From Nemertoderma westbladi (lineage: Eukaryota > Xenacoelomorpha > Nemertodermatida > Nemertodermatidae): 51,112 nt of DNA. Below, piece after piece: positions 42,560 through 51,112 of the stretch; positions within the stretch are counted from its first letter, which is position 1; the number at the start of each line of letters is the position of its first letter. The stretch is from the NCBI GenBank assembly GCA_032718475.1, contig JAUCBJ010002254.1:1-51112 (forward strand), given 5' to 3'. The position numbers and the translations under genes were made by a program. The notes under the pieces were generated by a model, which ran no database searches, was not told the origin of the DNA, and saw nothing but the letters and a program-made list of their open reading frames with translations.

Positions 42560-45500
42560 AACATGGGCCTCCTTCCTCAGCACTACAGATGAGACCCCAA
42601 CCCAGTCATATTAGAAACACAGCCTCCATCCTCAGCACCATGGACCCCTACCCTATCTGATCGGCAACACAGTCTCCATCCTCGGCACCATGGACCCAAC
42701 CCTATCCGATTTAGCAACACAGCCTCCTTCCTCTGCACCATGGACCCAACCCTATCCGATCAGCAACACGGCCTCCATCCTCGGCACCATGGACCCAACC
42801 CAATCCAATCATCATCACGGCATCCATCCTCAGCACCATGGACCCCACCCCTATCCAATCAGCAGCATGGCCTCCATCCTCTGCACCATGGACCCCACCC
42901 CTATCCAATCAGCAACATGGCCTCCATCTTTGGCACCATGGACCCAACCCTATCCGATCGGCAACATGGCATCCATCCTCAGCACCATGGACCCCACCCC
43001 TATCCAATCGACAACACGGTCTCCATCCTCGGCACCATGGACCCAACTCTATCCGATCGGCAACACAGCCTCCAACCTCTGCACCATGGACCCAACCCCA
43101 CCTGATCTCCAACACAGCCTCCATCCTCGGCACCATGGACCCAACCCTATCCGATCGGCAACATGGCATCCATCCTCAGCACCATGGACCCCACCCCTAT
43201 CCAATCGACAACACGGTCTCCATCCTCGGCACCATGGACCCAACTCTATCCGATCGGCAACACAGCCTCCAACCTCTGCACCATGTACCCAACCCCAGCT
43301 GATCTCCAACACAGCCTCCATCCTCGGCACCATGGACCCAACCCTATCCGATCAGCAACACGGCCTCCATCCTTGGCACCATGGACCCAACCCCATCCGA
43401 TCAACAACACAACATCCATCCACGGCACCATGGACCCTAACCCTATCCGATCGGCAACACAGCCTCCATCCTCGGCACCATGGACCCAACCCTATCCGAT
43501 CAGCAACACGGCCTCCATCCTTGGCACCATGGACCCAACCCCATCCGATCAACAACACAACATCCATCCACGGCACCATGGACCCCTACCCTATCTGATC
43601 GGCAACACAGTCTCCATCCTCGGCACCATGGACCCAACCCTATCCGATTGGCAACACAGCCTCCATCCTCTGCACCATGGACCCAACCCTATCCGATTTA
43701 GCAACACAGCCTCCTTCCTCTGCACCATGGACCCAACCCTATCCGATCAGCAACACGGCCTCCATCCTCGGCACCATGGACCCAACCCAATCCAATCAAC
43801 ATCACGGCATCCATCCTCAGCACCATGGACCCCACCCCTATCCAATCAGCAGCATGGCCTCCATCCTCTGCACCATGGACCCCACCCCTATCCAATCAGC
43901 AACATGGCCTCCATCTTTGGCACCATTGACCCAACCCTATCCGATCGGCAACATGGCATCCATCCTCAGCACCATGGACCCCACCCCTATCCAATCGACA
44001 ACACGGTCTCCATCCTCGGCACCATGGACCCAACTCTATCCGATCGGCAACACAGCCTCCAACCTCTGCACCATGTACCCAACCCCAGCTGATCTCCAAC
44101 ACAGCCTCCATCCTCGGCACCATGGACCCAACCCTATCCGATCAGCAACACGGCCTCCATCCTTGGCACCTTGGACCCAACCCCATCCGATCAACAACAC
44201 AACATCCATCCACGGCACCATGGACCCTAACCCTATCCGATCGGCAACACAGCCTCCATCCTCGGCACCATGGACCCAACCCTATCCGATCAGCAACACG
44301 GCCTCCATCTTTGGCACCATGGACCCAACCCTATCCGATCGGCAACATGGCATCCATCCTCAGCACCATGGACCCCACCCCTATCCAATCGACAACACGG
44401 TCTCCATCCTCGGCACCATGGACCCAACTCTATCCGATCGGCAACACAGCCTCCAACCTCTGCACCATGGACCCAACCCCACCTGATCTCCAACACAGCC
44501 TCCATCCTCGGCACCATGGACCCAACCCTATCCGATCGGCAACATGGCATCCATCCTCAGCACCATGGACCCCACCCCTATCCAATCGACAACACGGTCT
44601 CCATCCTCGGCACCATGGACCCAACTCTATCCGATCGGCAACACAGCCTCCAACCTCTGCACCATGTACCCAACCCCAGCTGATCTCCAACACAGCCTCC
44701 ATCCTCGGCACCATGGACCCAACCCTATCCGATCAGCAACACGGCCTCCATCCTTGGCACCATGGACCCAACCACATCCGATCAACAACACAACATCCAT
44801 CCACGGCACCATGGACCCTAACCCTATCCGATCGGCAACACAGCCTCCATCCTCGGCACCATGGACCCAACCCTATCCGATCAGCAACACGGCCTCCATC
44901 CTTGGCACCATGGACCCAACCCCATCCGATCAACAACACAACATCCATCCACGGCACCATGGACCCCAACCCTATCCGATCAGCAACACGGCCTCCATCC
45001 TTGGCACCATGGACCCAACCCCATCCGATCAACAACACAACATCCATCCACGGCACCATGGACCCTAACCCTATCCGATCGGCAACACAGCCTCCATCCT
45101 CGGCACCATGGACCCAACCCTATCCGATCAGCAACACGGCCTCCATCCTTGGCACCATGGACCCAACCCCATCCGATCAACAACACAACATCCATCCACG
45201 GCACCATGGACCCCTACCCTATCTGATCGGCAACACAGTCTCCATCCTCGGCACCATGGACCCAACCCTATCCGATTGGCAACACAGCCTCCATCCTCTG
45301 CACCATGGACCCAACCCTATCCGATTTAGCAACACAGCCTCCTTCCTCTGCACCATGGACCCAACCCTATCCGATCAGCAACACGGCCTCCATCCTCGGC
45401 ACCATGGACCCAACCCAATCCAATCAACATCACGGCATCCATCCTCAGCACCATGGACCCCACCCCTATCCAATCAGCAGCATGGCCTCCATCCTCTGCA

Positions 45501-48500
45501 CCATGGACCCCACCCCTATCCAATCAGCAACATGGCCTCCATCTTTGGCACCATTGACCCAACCCTATCCGATCGGCAACATGGCATCCATCCTCAGCAC
45601 CATGGACCCCACCCCTATCCAATCGACAACACGGTCTCCATCCTCGGCACCATGGACCCAACTCTATCCGATCGGCAACACAGCCTCCAACCTCTGCACC
45701 ATGTACCCAACCCCAGCTGATCTCCAACACAGCCTCCATCCTCGGCACCATGGACCCAACCCTATCCGATCAGCAACACGGCCTCCATCCTTGGCACCTT
45801 GGACCCAACCCCATCCGATCAACAACACAACATCCATCCACGGCACCATGGACCCTAACCCTATCCGATCGGCAACACAGCCTCCATCCTCGGCACCATG
45901 GACCCAACCCTATCCGATCAGCAACACGGCCTCCATCTTTGGCACCATGGACCCAACCCTATCCGATCGGCAACATGGCATCCATCCTCAGCACCATGGA
46001 CCCCACCCCTATCCAATCGACAACACGGTCTCCATCCTCGGCACCATGGACCCAACTCTATCCGATCGGCAACACAGCCTCCAACCTCTGCACCATGGAC
46101 CCAACCCCACCTGATCTCCAACACAGCCTCCATCCTCGGCACCATGGACCCAACCCTATCCGATCGGCAACATGGCATCCATCCTCAGCACCATGGACCC
46201 CACCCCTATCCAATCGACAACACGGTCTCCATCCTCGGCACCATGGACCCAACTCTATCCGATCGGCAACACAGCCTCCAACCTCTGCACCATGTACCCA
46301 ACCCCAGCTGATCTCCAACACAGCCTCCATCCTCGGCACCATGGACCCAACCCTATCCGATCAGCAACACGGCCTCCATCCTTGGCACCATGGACCCAAC
46401 CACATCCGATCAACAACACAACATCCATCCACGGCACCATGGACCCTAACCCTATCCGATCGGCAACACAGCCTCCATCCTCGGCACCATGGACCCAACC
46501 CTATCCGATCAGCAACACGGCCTCCATCCTTGGCACCATGGACCCAACCCCATCCGATCAACAACACAACATCCATCCACGGCACCATGGACCCTAACCC
46601 TATCCGATCGGCAACACAGCCTCCATCCTCTGCACCATGGACCCAACCCTATCCGATCGGCAACACAACCTCCATCATTTGCACCATGGACCCAACCCTA
46701 TCTGATCGGCAACACAGCCTCTATCCTCGGCACCATGGACCCAACCCTATCCGATCAGCAACATGGCCTCCATCCTCTGCACCATGGACCCAACCCTATC
46801 CGATCGGCAACACAACCTCCATCATTTGCACCATGGACCCAACCCTATCTGATCGGCAACACAGCCTCTATCCTCGGCACCATGGACCCAACCCTATCCG
46901 ATCAGCAACATGGCCTCCATCCTCGGCACCATGGACCCAACCCTATCCGATCAACATCACGGCATCCATCCTCGGCACCATGGATCCCAACCCTATCCGA
47001 TCGGCAACATGGCCTCCATCCTCGGCACCATGGACCCAACCCTATCCGATCAGCAACACGGCCTCCATCCTTGGCACCATGGATCCAACCCTATCCGATC
47101 AACAACACAACATCCATCCTAGGCACCACGGACCCCAACCCTATCCGATCGGCAACACAGTCTCCATCATCTGCACCATGGACCCAACCCTATCCGATTG
47201 GCAACACAGCCTCCATCCTCTGCACCATGGACCCAACCCTATCCGATCGGCAACACAACCTCCATCATTTGCACCATGGACCCAACCCTATCTGATCGGC
47301 AACACAGCCTCTATCCTCGGCACCATGGACCCAACCCTATCCGATCAGCAACATGGCCTCCATCCTCTGCACCATGGACCCAACCCTATCCGATCGGCAA
47401 CACAACCTCCATCATTTGCACCATGGACCCAACCCTATCTGATCGGCAACACAGCCTCTATCCTCGGCACCATGGACCCAACCCTATCCGATCAGCAACA
47501 TGGCCTCCATCCTCGGCACCATGGACCCAACCCTATCCGATCAACATCACGGCATCCATCCTCGGCACCATGGATCCCAACCCTATCCGATCGGCAACAT
47601 GGCCTCCATCCTCGGCACCATGGACCCAACCCTATCCGATCAGCAACACGGCCTCCATCCTTGGCACCATGGATCCAACCCTATCCGATCAACAACACAA
47701 CATCCATCCTAGGCACCACGGACCCCAACCCTATCCGATCGGCAACACAGTCTCCATCATCTGCACCATGGACCCAACCCTATCCGATTGGCAACACAGC
47801 CTCCATCCTCTGCACCATGGACCCAACCCTATCCGATCGGCAACACAACCTCCATCATTTGCACCATGGACCCAACCCTATCTGATCGGCAACACAGCCT
47901 CTATCCTCGGCACCATGGACCCAACCCTATCCGATCAGCAACATGGCCTCCATCCTCTGCACCATGGACCCAACCCTATCCGATCGGCAACACAACCTCC
48001 ATCATTTGCACCATGGACCCAACCCTATCTGATCGGCAACACAGCCTCTATCCTCGGCACCATGGACCCAACCCTATCCGATCAGCAACATGGCCTCCAT
48101 CCTCGGCACCATGGACCCAACCCTATCCGATCAACATCACGGCATCCATCCTCGGCACCATGGATCCCAACCCTATCCGATCGGCAACATGGCCTCCATC
48201 CTCGGCACCATGGACCCAACCCTATCCGATCAGCAACACGGCCTCCATCCTTGGCACCATGGATCCAACCCTATCCGATCAACAACACAACATCCATCCT
48301 AGGCACCACGGACCCCAACCCTATCCGATCGGCAACACAGTCTCCATCATCTGCACCATGGACCCAACCCTATCCGATCACCAACACGGCCTCCATCCTC
48401 TGCACCATGGACCCAACCCTATCCGATTGGCAACACAGCCTCCATCCTCGGCACCATGGACCCAACCCTATCCGATCAGCAACACGGCCTCCATCCTCGG

Positions 48501-49149
48501 CACCATGGACCCAACCCTATCCGATCAACATCACGGCATCCATCCTCGGCACCATGGATCCCAACCCTATCCGATCGGCAACATGGCATCCATCCTCTGC
48601 ACCATGGACCCAACCCTATCCGATCGGCAACATGGCCTCCATCCTCGGCACCATGGCCTCCATCCTCGGCACCATGGCCTCCATCCTCGGCACCATGGAC
48701 CCAACCCAATCCGATCGGCAACATGGCCTCCATCCTCGGCACCATGGACCCAACCCTATCCGATCGGCAACATGGCCTCCATCCTCGGCACCATGGACCC
48801 AACCCTATCCGATCGGCAACATGGCCTCCATCCTCGGCACCATGGCCTCCATCCTCGGCACCATGGCCTCCATCCTCGGCACCATGGACCCAACCCAATC
48901 TGATCTCCAACATAGCCTCCATCCTCAGCACCATGGACCCAACCCTCTCCGATCAGCAACGCGGCCTCCATCCTTGGCACCATGGATCCAACCCTATCCG
49001 ATCAACAACACAACATCCATCCTAGGCACCACGGACCCCAACCCTCTCCGATCGGCAACACGGCCTCCATCATCTGAACCATGGACCCAATGCTATCCGA
49101 TCGGCAACATGGCCTCCATCCTCAGCACCATGGACCCAACCCTATCAGA
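42560..49149. repeat. Large intronic minisatellite, 49-bp unit, about 134 copies
   Basis: The unit reads ACCATGGACCCAACCCTATC, then CGATCGGCAACACAGCCTCC, then ATCCTCGGC. It fills most of AMT intron 2. Units vary mainly at GATCGGC/GATCAGC, CACAGCC/CACGGCC/CATGGCC and CTCGGC/TTGGC/CTCTGC. Occasional 50-bp units and 21-bp partials (48640-48690, 48830-48880) occur. Longer blocks are duplicated: 1628 bp (43677 and 45305; 44122 and 45750) and 590 bp, three times (46910, 47500, 48090). Open frames up to 711 codons occur because 49 leaves remainder 1 on division by 3 and the unit is stop-free in all + frames; they are not called as genes. Confidence 0.95.
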
Positions 49150-49246
49150 TAGGGTGCTCACTGTTTAGCTCACTGCTTAAGCCCGCGGGTTAATAATTAG
49201 ATTTAGAAAAAATGAAGTAATTTTACTATAATGATATATTTGGCAG

Positions 49247-49418
49247 GTTGGTCACGTGTTTGCTAAATACATATTCCAAATGTCTTTTGCCACTACCGCT
49301 ACCACCATTGTGTCCGGTGCTATGGCTGAAAGGACAAGATTAATAAGTTACATTGTGTTTTCTTTTATAAACACTGTTGTCTACGCCCTGCCAGCCATGT
49401 GGTTCTGGCATGAAGCAG
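49247..49418 (+). CDS. Ammonium transporter, exon 3
   Basis: 172 bp after an acceptor (TATTTGGCAG, ending 49246) and before a donor GTGAGT (49419); enters in phase 0 and leaves in phase 1. It encodes VGHVFAKYIFQMSFATTATT, then IVSGAMAERTRLISYIVFS, then VVYALPAMWFWHEAG. The (S/G)GAMAER motif is diagnostic of Amt proteins, and the residues form helices three and four. It lies 97 bp after the end of the minisatellite and follows exon 2 exactly in frame across an 8557-bp intron. Confidence 0.94.
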
Positions 49419-50516
49419 GTGAGTGCTAGTAGTTGCTATGGCTTGGGGTTATATTCACTCAGTGACGCAGTTAACGTTTGGTTACAGTAGAGGGGAGGGG
49501 GGGGGGGCATCATTAAAAGTACAATTAATATTGTAAAATTTGTCCTATTTCAAATGTGGTTGACGAAATAATTTTAAGAGCCTTTTAAGCCTCTGCATTG
49601 CATTGGTTCTAAAACAACTTTGAACACAAAAGAAGTTAAAAATTTGATCATTTATATAAAAATGATTGATTATTACATTTTAAAAAACTAAAAAATTTTT
49701 TTATTTGGAACATTATAGGGCAATTTATTTACCTAGCGTCAACGAGGTTAATAAAAGGTCGAGAGATTATTGAAAAAAAAATGTTCTACGTTTTTTCTCT
49801 TCGTACAATACGTGATTTTGTTTCTTCAATTGGTACTTTTTGTTGCTCAATTCTGTAATAAAACATAGAGCGATATACTTACAATACTGCAGTACAGTAG
49901 TGATACAAAATAAATTGAACTGCAGTATTTTACTATATTGCTTCAAAAGTTACTATGATTCATATTATTGTACTCTTCAACTCCTTCCGCTGCCTTACTC
50001 AATTTTAATACAGTAATTTAGTGTTCTCGAATATTTATAAAATTTAAGTAATTCCACCAAAACTATTTTATTTTACTTTTTCGCTGGGAAAAAGTAAAAT
50101 CAATGCAATCCTATGGGTTACTTTTTCCCTTGGGGAAAAAAGTGAAACTATTTCACCTGATTTTGGAGTATATACGAGAAGAATTTATGAATAAAATATA
50201 ATTTGGTAATAATATTTTCTGTATTGAAGTCATTCGAACCTGGTACCTATTTAAACAACTCTTGCGATCTCATTTAAACAACTATGAATATCACAAAACA
50301 ACACTAGACAATGATAGTACTTACCGTTGTCCTACCGTAGATACTGCATCCAAATTACAATGAATATAGTTAACAGGAGATAACAGAAAGTTAACCTAAA
50401 TTCTATGTTGGATAATTCCGAAAAGATAATTATTAGCAAATATGCTGACCAGTGTTCGAGTTACAACCGAATTCTTATAGCGGTAAACCGAACTATCAAC
50501 TATTACTTACATTCAG
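49419..50516 (+). other. AMT intron 3
   Basis: 1098 bp, AT-rich, with a G11 run (49497-49507). Two neighbouring hairpins sit at 50071-50099 (12-bp stem TTTTACTTTTTC, 5-base loop) and about 50118-50148 (similar arms, imperfect). No gene inside. Confidence 0.75.
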
Positions 50517-50765
50517 GATTCTTGCACTGCATCGGGGCAGTTGATACCGCCGGTAGCGGTGCTGTGCATATCGTCGGAGGAGTCACTGGACTACTCGCTA
50601 CTCTCATTCTTGGCCCTAGAATCGGGAGATTCTCTAGAGACGGAGATGGTGGGGATACTGGCCATGTGTTTAGCATGGGGAATCCAACCAACGTGATCCT
50701 TGGTACCTTTATGCTATGGTGGGGATGGCTCGGGTTCAACTGTGGTAGCACATTTGGAATATCAG
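50517..50765 (+). CDS. Ammonium transporter, exon 4 (gene continues past the window)
   Basis: 249 bp after the acceptor TTACATTCAG (ending 50516); phase 1 entry completes a Gly codon with exon 3. It encodes FLHCIGAVDTAGSGAVHIVG, then GVTGLLATLILGPRIGRF, a cytoplasmic SRDGDGGD loop, and NPTNVILGTFMLWWGWLGF, then NCGSTFGISG. The D-(8)-H spacing in DTAGSGAVH matches Asp160 and His168 of E. coli AmtB, so the first twin-pore His is present. The end is set by homology at GISG and a weak donor (GTAGCC at 50766). The four exons give about 264 of the usual 450-500 residues; the second pore His and the C-terminal helices are beyond the window. Confidence 0.9.
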
Positions 50766-51112
50766 GTAGCCGATATTGATTGAAAATAATAACCTGGATA
50801 TTTTGCCTTTTTTGGGTAATTCTGAAGCTATACTGGTTTTCAAGGTCGATGATCACGATAAAACTCATTAAGAATTATTCGTGGTAACGCAACTATCATT
50901 TTTTTGGCTTGTCAGATGGGACGAAAAATACAAGTAGCATAAAATGTCAAACGTCATAAATCGAATTTGGTTGGATAATACGATATTATTGACTGTCATA
51001 TTCGTAATCAGCGTCCCAGAAAACCCGTAATGTCTAAAAATCAGGTTGATTTGGTGATGATTTTTTGATATCAAATTTGTGCTACTTGTATTTTTCGTGC
51101 CGCACATTTACA
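50766..51112 (+). other. Start of AMT intron 4 with a MITE-like element
   Basis: ACGAAAAATACAAGTAGCA at 50921-50939 is perfectly inverted at 51080-51098, giving a 178-bp unit with 19-bp terminal inverted repeats and no coding capacity. Nothing else is recognised before the window ends. Confidence 0.6.

Noticed and set aside
42690-49168. Many long open frames (up to 711 codons) rich in Pro, His, Thr and Ser
   Set aside because: They are translations of the 49-bp repeat in every + frame; the period explains their openness and they lie inside a spliced intron.

Overview
This is a repeat-rich piece of an animal nuclear genome. The only clear host gene is the 5' part of an AMT-type ammonium transporter. 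Four exons on the + strand (39323-39541, 40537-40689, 49247-49418, 50517-50765) are joined by GT-AG introns, and the gene runs off the right edge. Spliced AMT genes (as opposed to Rh genes) occur in many invertebrates. Together with BEL/Pao retrotransposons, RTE-like LINEs, a tRNA-like SINE and many GTACCGGTAC and TAGGCCTA palindromes, this suggests a marine invertebrate. I cannot name the species.

Layout. 1-1774: 3' end of a BEL/Pao LTR retrotransposon (broken RNase H tail, integrase, DUF5641 region, 3' LTR). 1775-7221: non-coding, with a degenerate tandem repeat, an 867-bp terminal-inverted-repeat element and a LINE scrap. 7222-7688: a foldback element. 8041-11661: two minus-strand copies of one LINE family, the second flanked by a perfect 33-bp target-site duplication. 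11757-17091: three tandem arrays with units of 15 bp, 68 bp (with a 544-bp higher-order repeat) and 65/68 bp. 17105-19830: a SINE candidate and further minus-strand LINE remains. 20537-30508: a block bounded by two identical 69-bp direct repeats. It holds a long leader with a 290-bp tandem duplication, then a defective BEL/Pao element (23972-28622) with a long Gag and a protease but no reverse transcriptase or integrase core. 30538-31880: 19-bp and 12-bp minisatellites. 31881-39322: AT-rich DNA with more minisatellites, two LINE scraps and a near-perfect foldback. 39323-51112: the ammonium transporter. Its 8.6-kb second intron holds a LINE copy and about 6.6 kb of a 49-bp minisatellite.

Long open frames in the minisatellites follow from repeat units that are stop-free and either not a multiple of three (49 bp, 19 bp) or an exact multiple (12 bp, 36 bp). 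I do not read them as genes. Two observations seem most worth following up. One is an in-frame cluster of six consensus 5' splice sites within about 520 bp of the defective BEL/Pao Gag. The other is the very large, recently amplified 49-bp array inside a transporter intron. I found no convincing new multi-gene system; the window is best described as a transposon and satellite landscape around one transporter gene.
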